From Kocuria sp. TGY1127_2 (lineage in GTDB: Bacteria; Actinomycetota; Actinomycetes; Actinomycetales; Micrococcaceae): a stretch of 64,000 nt of DNA. How positions within the stretch are numbered: position 1 is the stretch's first letter; the number at the start of each line of letters is the position of its first letter. The notes below the pieces were generated by a model that ran no database searches, was not told where the DNA came from, and saw only the letters and a list, made by a program, of their open reading frames with translations. This document shows positions 9,747 through 19,177 of this stretch, piece after piece. The stretch lies in contig NZ_AP022834.1 of NCBI RefSeq assembly GCF_013394385.1, positions 2,294,001 to 2,358,000 on the forward strand. The letters run 5' to 3'. A program made the position numbers and the translations under genes.

Positions 9747-11051
9747 CTACTCCTTGACGTACGGGACGCCGCTTGCGGCCGGACCGCGCGACCGACCGAC
9801 AAGCCCAGTCACCGCTGCGATCGTGACGAGGTACGGAAGCATCGCGAGGAATTGGCTCGGAACCGTTGTTCCGAGGAGGGACAGCACGGACTGCAGATTG
9901 GTTGCGAATCCGAATAGGAGGGCCGCAAACAGTGCGCCGAAGGGACGCCAACGGCCGAAAATCAGGGCCGCCAGGGCGATATACCCCTGACCAGCGGTCA
10001 TGTCCTTGTTGAAGGAAGACACGGAGACGAGGGTGAAGAAGGCGCCACCCATGCCCGCAACGGCGCCGGCGAGAAGCACGTTCCAGAAGCGCAAGCGGTT
10101 GACTTTGACGCCCAACGTGTCCGCTGCCTTCGGGTGCTCGCCGACGGCCCGCGTCCGCAATCCCCACCGGGTCTTGGTCAGCCCGTACCAGATCAGGAAC
10201 ACGACCACGTACATCAAGTACACGATCACGGATTGATCGAAGAGGACCGGGCCGACGACCGGGATCTTGGACAGGAAGGGAATCGAAAAACTGGGCAGAT
10301 GCTCCGGAGCATTGAGACCAACATTGGACCGAGAGAGGACGGTCGAGTACAAGAAGCCTGTCAGCCCGGAGACCAACACGTTGACGACAACGCCGACGAT
10401 CACCTGATTGACCAGATACTTGATCGAGAAGATCGCGAGGATCAGAGAAACCAGGACCGCGCCGAACATTGCCGCCACCAAACCGACCCAGGCATTGTGC
10501 GCCACGGATCCCGCGACTGCGGCCGCGAAAGCACCGAAAAGAAGCTGCCCTTCGATCGCAATGTTCACGACGCCGCTCCGCTCGCAGAGCAGACCTGACA
10601 TCGAACCGAAGATCAGGGGCACCGCGAGTGTTAGCGACCCGCCCAGCAGACCGGGCAAGGACAAGCTATTGCTGTCCGCGTGACTGACCGCCCAGACGAG
10701 CATCGCGATCACGAATGCTGCCCAGAAAACGACGGCACACCACTTGGGAACCTTGCGGCCCCGGGCGCCGAGCACCCAAGCGATCACGGCCATCATCGCG
10801 GTCACGATGCCGAGGACCCAGCCGGTGGGGGTCGCGGCAAGTTGAACATCGCCCAGTCTGATCGCATCCCCCGACTCCGACAATCGGAAGACTACGGTGT
10901 CTTCGATCGAATTGAGGCCGCACACCACCAGGGTGACCACGGCCAAGACCGTAAAGATGACCGCGTTGCGCCACTGACGCACGATCGTCTTGGGAGGTGC
11001 TTGCCGGGACGGGCTGGAGGGATTCGTTAGTTCCTGAACGGAGGTGCTCAC
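9747..11051 (-). CDS. Nucleoside ABC transporter permease (second subunit)
   Basis: A 434-residue integral membrane protein of the BPD_transp_2 family. A 60-residue N-terminal extension leads into several helices, followed by the conserved core GSMSGLLCERSGVVNIAIEGQLLFGA, typical of YufQ/NupQ-like permeases of BMP-dependent systems. A further conserved cytoplasmic loop reads LRTRAVGEHPKAADTLGV. The GTG start at 11051 overlaps the stop of the first permease by 4 nt (GTGA). The longer open frame upstream is a shadow of that first permease. Partner of the ATPase at 12361-13920 and the lipoprotein at 13936-15051. Confidence 0.93.
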   Translation of the reverse strand: MSTSVQELTNPSSPSRQAPPKTIVRQWRNAVIFTVLAVVTLVVCGLNSIEDTVVFRLSESGDAIRLGDVQLAATPTGWVLGIVTAMMAVIAWVLGARGRKVPKWCAVVFWAAFVIAMLVWAVSHADSNSLSLPGLLGGSLTLAVPLIFGSMSGLLCERSGVVNIAIEGQLLFGAFAAAVAGSVAHNAWVGLVAAMFGAVLVSLILAIFSIKYLVNQVIVGVVVNVLVSGLTGFLYSTVLSRSNVGLNAPEHLPSFSIPFLSKIPVVGPVLFDQSVIVYLMYVVVFLIWYGLTKTRWGLRTRAVGEHPKAADTLGVKVNRLRFWNVLLAGAVAGMGGAFFTLVSVSSFNKDMTAGQGYIALAALIFGRWRPFGALFAALLFGFATNLQSVLSLLGTTVPSQFLAMLPYLVTIAAVTGLVGRSRGPAASGVPYVKE

Positions 11052-12364
11052 TGGGTGGCTCCTGCCTTCCGTGCGGCGGGCATGCGGCGCTTGGCTTTGC
11101 GGGTTTTCGAGGGGTCGGGCAAGCGGAAGATCGCCCGGACGAGCGGCGGAGCCGCGATAAAGAGGACGATCAGGGACTGGACCACCAGAACGATATTGAT
11201 GTTGGTTCCCGTATTGGTCTGCATGGCGACACCGCCGGCGCGAAAAGCACCATAGAGCAAACCAGCCCAGAACGTTCCCCACGGGGTCGAACGGCCCAGG
11301 AGCGCGACGGTGATCGCGTCGAATCCAAAGGAAGCGGCGACGTCGCCGGTCAAGACCTTTTCCGTACCTGAAATCTGCGATACGCCCGCCATCCCGGACA
11401 GCCCACCAGACATCAGCATGACGATGATGTAGCCCGCGGTCACGTTGATACCGGCGGACTTCGCGGCCTCGGGGTTGGCCCCTACGGCACGCAGCCTGAA
11501 GCCGATCGTCGAACGATTGATCATCCAAGAGACCAGGAGGACCGCGAGAATCGCCAGCACGAAGCCCCAGTGCAACCGGAAGGAATCACCGAACATTTTG
11601 GGCAACTGCGCGCTGGAATCAATCTGGGGAGATATGGGGTTCGTGGATCCCGGCCGCTGGAACCCCGGCGTCGTCAGCACGTACAGCACCAGATTGAGTG
11701 CAACGTAGTTGAGCATGATGCACAGAATGACCTCGTGAGCTCCCGTCTTGGCCTTGAGAAGCCCCACGAGTCCTCCCCAGATCGCACCGCCGATGACGCC
11801 ACCGAGTACGACGAGTAGCAGGTGAATCGCCATGGGCAAGTGCCAGCTGAATCCGATGTAGCCCGCAACGATCGCACCGAGGATGATCTGGCCTTGTGCG
11901 CCGATGTTGAACAGGCCGGAACGGAAGGAAATCGCCACGCCCAGACCGGCAAAGATCAGTGGAGTCGCGATAGTCAGTGTCTCAGTCAGCGGGTAGATCT
12001 TGTCGACAAAAGTCCCACCGTGCGGATTGAAGATCGCGCCTTCGAACAACGCGGCGTACGCGGTGCTGGAGGCTTTCCATGCGGCCTCGAAAGTGTCGCT
12101 GGGACGATTGAAAAAGTAGTTCATCCGGGTCAGCACGCGCTGGTCCGTGAAAATGATGAGCAGCCCACCGACGACTAGAGCGGCGATCAGTGCGGCCGCG
12201 GACAGGACGAGGGGTGAAGACGTAATCCGGTACGCCAGCGACGGCTTCTCCGGCCCGGTGGCCCACGGAGGCGTTACCGGGCTCGGCGAGGACTGCGCCT
12301 CCGGCGTTGCTCCCAAGCCGTCGGCCGGGGCCGCAACGGGCTGCTGTGACTCGGTCGAGCTCAT
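11048..12364 (-). CDS. Nucleoside ABC transporter permease (first subunit)
   Basis: A 438-residue permease of the YufP/NupP type. About 10 hydrophobic helices follow a 45-residue cytoplasmic, Pro-rich N terminus. The conserved segment AISFRSGLFNIGAQGQIILGA and the loop FRLRAVGANPEAAKSAGINV match the permeases that pair with BMP lipoproteins. The C terminus ends in a basic tail. The ATG overlaps the ATPase stop by 4 nt, and the stop overlaps the next permease start, so ATPase and both permeases form one coupled unit. Confidence 0.93.
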   Translation of the reverse strand: MSSTESQQPVAAPADGLGATPEAQSSPSPVTPPWATGPEKPSLAYRITSSPLVLSAAALIAALVVGGLLIIFTDQRVLTRMNYFFNRPSDTFEAAWKASSTAYAALFEGAIFNPHGGTFVDKIYPLTETLTIATPLIFAGLGVAISFRSGLFNIGAQGQIILGAIVAGYIGFSWHLPMAIHLLLVVLGGVIGGAIWGGLVGLLKAKTGAHEVILCIMLNYVALNLVLYVLTTPGFQRPGSTNPISPQIDSSAQLPKMFGDSFRLHWGFVLAILAVLLVSWMINRSTIGFRLRAVGANPEAAKSAGINVTAGYIIVMLMSGGLSGMAGVSQISGTEKVLTGDVAASFGFDAITVALLGRSTPWGTFWAGLLYGAFRAGGVAMQTNTGTNINIVLVVQSLIVLFIAAPPLVRAIFRLPDPSKTRKAKRRMPAARKAGATQ

Positions 12365-13920
12365 GCGTGCTCTCCTTCGACGGTGATTTGGGCGGTGTGG
12401 TCCTGGGCTTCGGAGAAGGCTTCCTCGGCGGTCGCACCGGCCATCATCTGACCGAGGACTTCCCTCGGGGTATCAGGCCCCACGATCCCCATGAGTCTTC
12501 CGTGGTGGAATACGGCGATCCGATCAGCCAAGGCGTACACCTCGTCGAGCTCGGTCGAGACGATTATTACGGGAGTACCGGCGTCGCGCTCCGCGACGAT
12601 CCTTTCGTGGATGAATTCGATCGACCCGACGTCGACGCCGCGGGTCGGTTGCGAGGCGATGAAAAGTTTCAGGGGACGGGACAGCTCTCTGGCGACCACG
12701 ACCTTCTGCTGATTGCCGCCGGAAAGGGTCGCGACCTGATCGCTGACCGCGTTCATCCGGATGTCGAAAGCAGCGGCTTTCTCTCGGGCGTTGGACCGTA
12801 TCGCTCCTCGTCGAAGCGACGGCCCCGCGGAAAACTTCTTGTGGTCGAATTGGTTCAGAACCAAGTTCTCCTCGATGCTGAACGTACCCACGAGTCCGTC
12901 GACCGTCCGGTCCTCGGGGACGAAGCCGACTCCGGATTCGATGATCCTCTTGGTCGAGGAACCCAGCAGGTTCTTGCCGTCCAGCATGATCTTGCCCGAG
13001 GCTTTGGGGTGCAGCCCCAGAACGGTCTCCGTGAATTCCGTCTGTCCGTTGCCCTGGACGCCCGCAACCGCAACGATCTCGCCTCCGCGGACGTCCAGGT
13101 CGATCTCGTCGAGGACTTTGACCCCGGATTCAGCGACCAAGGAGAGTCCTCGGACGCAGAAGCGGGAGTCACTGTACTGCGGCTCTTCCTTGGCGACCGT
13201 CAGATTGACGTCGTGACCGACCATCATGGACGCCAATTCCGTGGTCGACGCCGTGGGTTCCACGGTTCCGACGACCTTGCCCCGTCGGATCACAGTGATC
13301 TCGTCCGATACGGCGCATACCTCACGCAATTTATGCGATATGAACAATAAGGATTTGCCGTCGTCTCGCAGCTGAGCCATGATCGCGAGCAATTCGTCCG
13401 TTTCCGCCGGGGTCAGAACCGCGGTGGGTTCGTCCAGGATCAGGATTTCTGCGTCCCGGACGAGTGCTTTGATGATCTCCACGCGCTGCTGGACGCCGAC
13501 CGGTAAGTCCTCGACGACGGCGTCCGGGTCAACACGGAATCCGTACCGGTCCGAGATCTCGCGGATCTTGCGTCGGGTCTGGTCCAGATCCAGGCTCAAG
13601 CCGCGCATCGATTCTGCGCCCAACGCGACATTCTCCGCGACCGTGAATACGGGGACCAACATGAAGTGCTGGTGGACCATGCCGATCCCGGCGCGCATCG
13701 CGTCGCCGGGTCCGGAGAATCTGACTTCGCGGCCGTCGATCATGATCTCGCCGGCGCTCGGTTCGTACAATCCGTAGATCACGTTCATGAGCGTCGATTT
13801 GCCGGCGCCGTTCTCTCCGAGAAGGCAATGGACGGTCCCTGGCTGGACAGTCAGGTCTATCGAGTCGTTCGCTGCAAAAGTACCGAAACGCTTGGTCACG
13901 GACCGCAATTCGAGTTTCAT
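12361..13920 (-). CDS. Nucleoside ABC transporter ATP-binding protein (two fused NBDs)
   Basis: A 519-residue protein with two ABC domains in tandem, as in RbsA/NupO-type sugar and nucleoside importers. The first has an intact Walker A (LGENGAGKSTLMN, about residues 35-47), the signature VGVQQRVEIIKAL and Walker B ILILDEPTAVL. The second (from about residue 260) has a degenerate P-loop AGVQGNGQTEF lacking the GKS/T residues, a good signature LSGGNQQKVVVAREL, and SQPTRGVDVG in place of the usual Walker B Glu region. Such asymmetry is usual in this class. It follows the BMP lipoprotein gene by 15 nt. Confidence 0.95.
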   Translation of the reverse strand: MKLELRSVTKRFGTFAANDSIDLTVQPGTVHCLLGENGAGKSTLMNVIYGLYEPSAGEIMIDGREVRFSGPGDAMRAGIGMVHQHFMLVPVFTVAENVALGAESMRGLSLDLDQTRRKIREISDRYGFRVDPDAVVEDLPVGVQQRVEIIKALVRDAEILILDEPTAVLTPAETDELLAIMAQLRDDGKSLLFISHKLREVCAVSDEITVIRRGKVVGTVEPTASTTELASMMVGHDVNLTVAKEEPQYSDSRFCVRGLSLVAESGVKVLDEIDLDVRGGEIVAVAGVQGNGQTEFTETVLGLHPKASGKIMLDGKNLLGSSTKRIIESGVGFVPEDRTVDGLVGTFSIEENLVLNQFDHKKFSAGPSLRRGAIRSNAREKAAAFDIRMNAVSDQVATLSGGNQQKVVVARELSRPLKLFIASQPTRGVDVGSIEFIHERIVAERDAGTPVIIVSTELDEVYALADRIAVFHHGRLMGIVGPDTPREVLGQMMAGATAEEAFSEAQDHTAQITVEGEHA

Positions 13921-13935
13921 CGTCGGGGGTCCTTA

Positions 13936-15051
13936 CTAGTTCTTCACCGGGCTGGCCTGCGAGTGCACTGTGATTTCCCCGCTGGTGATCTTGCTCTTGA
14001 GGTCTTTCAGCTCGTCCTTCATCTCATCCGAGACGTTGCCGTCCTGATCGTGGAACGGGGCCAGCCCGACACCATCGTTCTCCAGGTTGCCGACGTACGG
14101 GGTATTGGTGAACTTGTCATCCATGTCATCCACATAGGCTTGTTCGACCGCGTCGCCCATTTTCTTGATCACCGAGGTCAGCAAATATTCCTGCCCGCCA
14201 GCCAGGGTTTCGTAACCATCCGAATCCACCCAGATGACGCGGGCGGGGTTCTTCGGTTCGTCGGCGTTGTACCCGTTCACCGCATCCATCGCACCGTTGC
14301 CGACGGGGCCCGCAACCGGCATCACGATGTCGGCCCCTTCATTGAGAAAGTTCTGGGTCGTGGTCTTGCCTTTGCCCGTATCCTCGAAATCGCCCGTAAA
14401 GCTGCCAGTCTGCTTCTGGACGTCCCACCCCAGCAGCGACACATCCTTGTTCTTCTGCTGGTTGTAGTAGTTCACGCCCTCGGCGAAGCCGTCCATGAAA
14501 ATCGTGACGGTCGGAATCTCCTGTCCGCCGAAGGTCGCAATTTTGCCGGTTTTCGTCGAACCGGCGGCCAAATACCCCGCCAGGAAGGCGGCCTGCGAGG
14601 TGTCGTAGATGATCGGACGCACATTCGGCAGGTCGATCGAGTTGTCGTCGACGGTCGCGAAATGCTTGTCCGGGTGGGCTTGTGCGGTCGACTTGGTAAC
14701 GTCCGACAGATTGAAGCCGACCGTCACGGTCAGCCCGCAGCCGCCCCGGACCATGGAGTTGACGTTCGGCTCATAGTCCGTGACCGCCTGGGATTCGGCT
14801 TGCTTGGTCTGGATGCCGTAATCGTCCTTGGTCTTGAGCAGGCCTTCGTACGAGTTCTGGTTGAACGAGCGATCATCGAATCCACCGGAGTCGGAGACGA
14901 TGCATCCCGTGTAATCCGAGCGGTCGTTGGCAATATCCGCGTCTTTGTCCGGTGCGGGGGCGCAACCAGTCAGTAGCAACGCTGTTGCGCTGACGATGGC
15001 GCCACCTGCCAGTACGGCACGGCGCGGGCCCATGGGGTAAAGGGCAGGCAT
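13936..15051 (-). CDS. BMP family nucleoside-binding lipoprotein
   Basis: A 371-residue substrate-binding lipoprotein of the PnrA/BmpA family. Residues 1-30 form a lipoprotein signal peptide with the lipobox LLTGC (Cys30). The mature part begins with an acidic linker and CIVSDSGGFDDRSFNQNSYEG, the hallmark of BMP proteins. Later family features are TVGFNLSD, QAAFLAGYLAA and MPVAGPVGNGAMDAV. It is predicted to bind purine or pyrimidine nucleosides outside the membrane and deliver them to the ABC permeases encoded next. GGAGG lies 6 nt before the ATG. An RR pair in the n-region (PRRAVLAGG) could also allow Tat export, which is less likely. Confidence 0.94.
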   Translation of the reverse strand: MPALYPMGPRRAVLAGGAIVSATALLLTGCAPAPDKDADIANDRSDYTGCIVSDSGGFDDRSFNQNSYEGLLKTKDDYGIQTKQAESQAVTDYEPNVNSMVRGGCGLTVTVGFNLSDVTKSTAQAHPDKHFATVDDNSIDLPNVRPIIYDTSQAAFLAGYLAAGSTKTGKIATFGGQEIPTVTIFMDGFAEGVNYYNQQKNKDVSLLGWDVQKQTGSFTGDFEDTGKGKTTTQNFLNEGADIVMPVAGPVGNGAMDAVNGYNADEPKNPARVIWVDSDGYETLAGGQEYLLTSVIKKMGDAVEQAYVDDMDDKFTNTPYVGNLENDGVGLAPFHDQDGNVSDEMKDELKDLKSKITSGEITVHSQASPVKN

Positions 15052-15162
15052 GAGAAACCTCCGGGTGCGCCGTTCCCCGGGTCTCCATTGACGATGCAGG
15101 AGGGTGACGGCAGCGAGTGATCTGCGGTACGCCCCATAGTCTAAACCGTCACTCCGTCATTC

Positions 15163-15178
15163 GCTGACAGCTGACAGC
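15163..15178. promoter_or_regulatory. Tandem GCTGACA repeat upstream of the nucleoside uptake operon
   Basis: Two directly adjacent copies of GCTGACA (plus strand) lie about 115 nt before the lipoprotein start and 5 nt from the end of the M20 peptidase gene. They are a candidate binding site for a regulator of the bmp operon. On the minus strand a weak -10 like TAGACT follows about 25 nt downstream. Function is inference. Confidence 0.25.
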
Positions 15179-15183
15179 ATTAA

Positions 15184-16416
15184 TTACCGACGTTTGTCCT
15201 CGTCACTCCGACGTTGGTAGTTGATGGCCCGCAGGGCGGTGGCTGTCATGACACGCACGCCGCATTCTATGGCTCGTTCGTCGGCGACGTAGTCCGCTTG
15301 GTGCAGATCGTAGGTCGGACCCCCCGGAGGGCGCGTTCCCAATCGCATCATCGAACCGGGAACTTCTTGCAACATCCACGCGAAGTCTTCCCCGCCCATG
15401 GACTGTTCCATGAGCACCACGGAGTCTTCGCCCAGTTCCGCCCGTGCGGCATTTTCCAATAGCGTCGTCTCGGCTTCGGTGTTGACCACGGGCGGAACGC
15501 CAGGAACGTGTTCGAGTTCCACATCTATGCCATAGGGCGCTGCGACCTGCTCGACGACTTCGTCGAGCATTTCTGCTGCCTTGTACCACGCATCAGCGTC
15601 CAGGCACCGCATAGTCCCGGCCATATAACCGGTCGCGGGTATCGCGTTGGGGGCCACGCCTGCCTCGATCTGTCCCCAGACCACCAGGACCCCCGAGCGG
15701 ACATCCAAGTTTCTGGACAGTACCGCCGGAACGTTGATCGCGATCTGACCCATCGCGTAGATCAGGTCTTCCGTCAGATGCGGCCTGGACGTGTGCCCGC
15801 CGTGTCCGCGCACGGTCAGCTTGATCGTGTCGGTCGCGGAGGTGATGGCTCCGATACGCGTGCCGACCTGCCCTACGTCGACCTTCGGCTCGCAATGCAG
15901 GGCAAATGCCCTCGGAACGTCCTTCAGAACGCCCTCTTTGATCACGGAAATCGCGCCACCAGGAAGCTTCTCTTCGGCCGGTTGGAAGATGATCCGCACG
16001 GTACCCGCCAGGGGCGCGGAAGAATTGATGTCCGCCAGGGTCAGTGCAACACCGAGCATGACGGTCTGGTGAATATCGTGACCGCACGCGTGCATCACGC
16101 CCTCGTTGATCGACGCAAAATCAAGGCCCGTATTCTCTTCGATCGGCAAAGCATCGATGTCCGCGCGGAGAGCAACGGCAAGGGGGCCGTTGCCGATATC
16201 GACGTAGCACCCTGTGTACTTGAACCGGACGGGGTGCAGGCCGGCCTCTTCCAAACGCTCAACAATCCTGTCCGTCGTCCGGTGTTCTCGGAAAGACAGC
16301 TCCGGGTGGCGGTGAATCACGCGTCTGAAATCGATCAGCTCGTCGACGAACTTGCCCACGAGCGGGGTCACGTGGAGCGGGCTACCAGATGCTGATGGAG
16401 ACGGACTATTTGCCAT
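15184..16416 (-). CDS. M20D family amidohydrolase / metallopeptidase
   Basis: A 410-residue zinc hydrolase of the HipO/AbgA/IAA-amino acid hydrolase group. Metal and catalytic motifs are complete: RRVIHRHPELSF (start of the catalytic domain), HACGHDIHQT, FQPAEEKLPGGA, FALHCEPKVDVG and the late MGGEDFAWML. The central dimerisation domain (about 190-300) contains VRGHGGHTSRP and EAGVAPNAIP. Members cleave N-acyl amino acids, hippurate or indole-acetyl conjugates; the substrate cannot be deduced. I chose the ATG at 16416 (MANSPSPS) with AAGGTCG upstream; an earlier in-frame GTG lies 13 codons before it. It is on the same strand as the nucleoside operon but separated by 132 nt. Confidence 0.9.
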   Translation of the reverse strand: MANSPSPSASGSPLHVTPLVGKFVDELIDFRRVIHRHPELSFREHRTTDRIVERLEEAGLHPVRFKYTGCYVDIGNGPLAVALRADIDALPIEENTGLDFASINEGVMHACGHDIHQTVMLGVALTLADINSSAPLAGTVRIIFQPAEEKLPGGAISVIKEGVLKDVPRAFALHCEPKVDVGQVGTRIGAITSATDTIKLTVRGHGGHTSRPHLTEDLIYAMGQIAINVPAVLSRNLDVRSGVLVVWGQIEAGVAPNAIPATGYMAGTMRCLDADAWYKAAEMLDEVVEQVAAPYGIDVELEHVPGVPPVVNTEAETTLLENAARAELGEDSVVLMEQSMGGEDFAWMLQEVPGSMMRLGTRPPGGPTYDLHQADYVADERAIECGVRVMTATALRAINYQRRSDEDKRR

Positions 16417-16477
16417 ACAAGCGACCTTAGCGCCCTGAAAGGCAATCGTGCCCACGTTGCATCCGTGTCAGAACATG

Positions 16478-16518
16478 ACGACGCCGCCCTCCCCTTTTTC
16501 GGGGAAGGGCGGCGTCGT
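16478..16518 (-). terminator. Hairpin terminator after the succinate dehydrogenase operon
   Basis: A 17-bp stem with one bulged A and the loop TTTTTC (arms starting ACGACGCCGCCCT) lies 23 nt after the sdhB stop. It is very stable but has no following T-run. Confidence 0.7.
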
Positions 16519-16541
16519 GATATTGCCAGGTGGTGGTTGGA

Positions 16542-17333
16542 TCAGAACGCGCGAGCCAGTACGGCCTGCTTGACCTCGGCAATGGCCTTGGTCACCTGAA
16601 TCCCACGGGGGCATGCTTCGGTGCAGTTGAAGGTCGTGCGGCAACGCCACACGCCTTCCTTGTCGTTCAGGATCTCCAGACGAAGATCGCCGGCGTCGTC
16701 ACGCGAATCGAAGATGAAACGGTGCGCATTGACGATCGCCGCGGGACCGAAGTACTGCCCATCGGTCCAGAAGACGGGGCAGGACGACGTGCACGCGGCG
16801 CACAGGATGCACTTGGTGGTGTCATCGAATCGTTCACGGTCTTCCTGGGACTGGTACCGTTCCCGCTCGGGCTCGTGGCCCTCGTTCATGAGGAACGGCA
16901 TGATCTCGCGGTAGGACTGGAAGAACGGTTCCATGTCCACGATCAAGTCCTTTTCGCACGGAAGACCCTTGATGGCCTCGACCGTGACCGGTTTGGAGAG
17001 GTCGAGGTCCTTGAGAAGGGTCTTGCAGGCCAGACGGTTGCGACCGTTGATACGCATCGCGTCCGAACCGCACACTCCGTGAGCGCACGAGCGGCGGAAG
17101 GAGAGCGAGCCGTCGATCTCCCATTTGACCTTGTGCAGTGCGTCCAGAACACGGTCCGTACCGAACATCTCGAGTTCGAACTCGTCCCAGTAAGCCTCAT
17201 CCGAAACTTCGGGGTTATAACGCCGGACCTTCAAGGTCAGATCGTACGTGGGAATTTCTCCCCCGCCACCGGTCTCACCCGGTAGATCGACCTTCGATGC
17301 CGGCTCGGCAGCTTCCTGTTCCTGAGTAGTCAT
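16542..17333 (-). CDS. sdhB: Succinate dehydrogenase iron-sulfur subunit
   Basis: A 263-residue electron-transfer subunit of complex II. The plant-type [2Fe-2S] site is C83, C88, D91, C103 within RRSCAHGVCGSDAMRING and RLACKTL; the Asp replacing the third Cys also occurs in E. coli SdhB. The C-terminal ferredoxin-like domain holds the [4Fe-4S] and [3Fe-4S] ligands in CILCAACTSSCPVFW and CRTTFNCTEACPRGI. An extra 25-residue Gly/Pro-containing N terminus is normal for Actinobacteria. Its ATG overlaps the sdhA stop by one nt (TAATG). It passes electrons from the SdhA flavin to quinone at the SdhCD anchor. Confidence 0.97.
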   Translation of the reverse strand: MTTQEQEAAEPASKVDLPGETGGGGEIPTYDLTLKVRRYNPEVSDEAYWDEFELEMFGTDRVLDALHKVKWEIDGSLSFRRSCAHGVCGSDAMRINGRNRLACKTLLKDLDLSKPVTVEAIKGLPCEKDLIVDMEPFFQSYREIMPFLMNEGHEPERERYQSQEDRERFDDTTKCILCAACTSSCPVFWTDGQYFGPAAIVNAHRFIFDSRDDAGDLRLEILNDKEGVWRCRTTFNCTEACPRGIQVTKAIAEVKQAVLARAF

Positions 17334-19093
17334 TAGTACTTACGCTCCATCGGCTCGTAGCGGGTGAAGATCACCGGCTTGGTCTCGAGACGAATGCCGG
17401 CGACGCTGTCGGTCTCGGCGCTTTCGTCCAGGTAGGCCATCGAGTGCTTCATGAATTTGTCGTCATCGCGATTGGGGAAGTCCTCGCGGAAGTGACCGCC
17501 GCGGGATTCCTCACGGTGCAAGGCCGCGACCGACATGACCTTGGCAAGCTCGAGCAAGAAGCCCAGCTCAACGGCCTCGAGCAGATCCAGGTTGAAACGC
17601 TTGCCCTGGTCCTGGATCTGTATGTGCTTGTAACGCTCCTGCAGATCAGCGATCTTGTCCAGGGCGCTGTGGATGGTGTCGGCCGTGCGGAATACCTGCA
17701 TATCGGCGTCCATCACGTCCTGCAGCTCCTTGCGGAGGACAGCAACCTTTTGGTCGCCCTTGCCATTGCGCATCAGATCGAGCAAATCGAGAGTTGGCTG
17801 CGCGGCATCTTCCGGAACCGGCAGGAAATCTGCGGTCGCGGCGTATTCGGCGGCCTTGATGCCGGCGCGCTTGCCGAAAACATTGATGTCCAGCAGGGAG
17901 TTGGTGCCGAGACGGTTGGAACCGTGAACGGACACGCAGGCGACCTCGCCCGCGGCAAACAGCCCGGGGACAGTCTGCTCGGAGTTCCGGTAGACCTCGG
18001 CGTCGATATTGGTGGGAATACCACCCATCGCGTAGTGCGCGGTCGGGAACACCGGGACGGGCTCGGTGTACGGCTCGACGCCCAAATAGGTGCGTGCGAA
18101 CTCGGTGATATCAGGCAATTTTGCGTCGATGTGCGCCGGTTCGAGGTGGGTCAGGTCGAGCAGGACGTAATCCTTGTTCGGGCCGCAACCACGGCCTTCC
18201 CGCACCTCATTGGCCATGGAGCGGGCCACGATGTCACGCGGCGCAAGGTCCTTGATGGTCGGGGCATAGCGTTCCATGAAGCGCTCGCCCTCGGAGTTAC
18301 GGAGGATTCCGCCCTCACCTCGGGCGGCCTCGGAGACGAGAATACCCAGACCCGCAAGTCCCGTGGGGTGGAACTGGACGAACTCCATGTCTTCGAGCGG
18401 AAGGCCATTGCGGAAAGCGATGGCCATCCCGTCACCGGTGAGGGTATGGGCATTCGAGGTGGTCTTGAAAATCTTCCCGCACCCGCCGGAAGCGAAAACG
18501 ATCGACTTGGCCTGGAAAACGTGGACTTCGCCGGTCGCGAGGTCGTAGGTGACGACGCCGGACGGGCGACGCTCGCCGTCGACCTCCGTCATGACCAGGT
18601 CCAGGACGTAGTACTCGTTGAAGAACTCGACGTTGTGCTTGACGCAGTTCTGGTACAGGGTCTGGAGAATCATGTGCCCGGTGCGGTCGGCCGCGTAGCA
18701 TGCACGACGCACGGGCGATTTGCCGTGGTCGCGGGTGTGGCCGCCGAAACGACGCTGGTCGATGCGGCCCTCGGGCGTGCGGTTGAAGGGCAGACCCATT
18801 TTCTCGAGGTCCAGCACGGCGTCGATGGCTTCCTTTGCCATGACCTCCGCAGCGTCCTGGTCCACCAGGTAGTCGCCGCCCTTGATGGTGTCAAAGGTGT
18901 GCCACTCCCAGTTGTCTTCCTCGACATTGGCGAGTGCCGCACACATACCACCCTGCGCCGCACCGGTGTGCGAACGAGTTGGGTAGATCTTGGTCAGTAC
19001 GGCGGTGCGGGCGCGCTGGCCGGACTCGATGGCTGCGCGCATACCGGCTCCGCCGGCACCGACGATGACCACATCGTACTTGTGAAGCTGCAT
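17333..19093 (-). CDS. sdhA: Succinate dehydrogenase flavoprotein subunit
   Basis: A 586-residue FAD enzyme oxidising succinate to fumarate in the TCA cycle. Visible features: the dinucleotide fold [13 protein letters not shown] (about 11-23), the covalent-FAD histidine H42 in [12 protein letters not shown], the active-site segments [24 protein letters not shown] (split motif) and [13 protein letters not shown], and [15 protein letters not shown] with [20 protein letters not shown] near the C-terminal third. The length is standard. It sits between sdhD and sdhB in one operon. Confidence 0.98.
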   Translation of the reverse strand: MQLHKYDVVIVGAGGAGMRAAIESGQRARTAVLTKIYPTRSHTGAAQGGMCAALANVEEDNWEWHTFDTIKGGDYLVDQDAAEVMAKEAIDAVLDLEKMGLPFNRTPEGRIDQRRFGGHTRDHGKSPVRRACYAADRTGHMILQTLYQNCVKHNVEFFNEYYVLDLVMTEVDGERRPSGVVTYDLATGEVHVFQAKSIVFASGGCGKIFKTTSNAHTLTGDGMAIAFRNGLPLEDMEFVQFHPTGLAGLGILVSEAARGEGGILRNSEGERFMERYAPTIKDLAPRDIVARSMANEVREGRGCGPNKDYVLLDLTHLEPAHIDAKLPDITEFARTYLGVEPYTEPVPVFPTAHYAMGGIPTNIDAEVYRNSEQTVPGLFAAGEVACVSVHGSNRLGTNSLLDINVFGKRAGIKAAEYAATADFLPVPEDAAQPTLDLLDLMRNGKGDQKVAVLRKELQDVMDADMQVFRTADTIHSALDKIADLQERYKHIQIQDQGKRFNLDLLEAVELGFLLELAKVMSVAALHREESRGGHFREDFPNRDDDKFMKHSMAYLDESAETDSVAGIRLETKPVIFTRYEPMERKY

Positions 19094-19177
19094 TCTTCGA
19101 TGCTCTTTCCTTGTTGAGTCTCTGTATATGTGGGGTGGCGGTCGGCCGAATCCCCCGACGTCGTGCCTCGGCCGGTA

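Noticed and set aside
9742-10167. N-terminal extension of cytidine deaminase to 283 residues
   Set aside because: The extra part is the out-of-frame shadow of the permease; the 141-residue form from 9741 matches the family exactly.
17444-19117. 557-codon plus-strand open frame opposite sdhA
   Set aside because: Complementary to a gene with all SdhA motifs; no independent ribosome binding site or recognisable domain.
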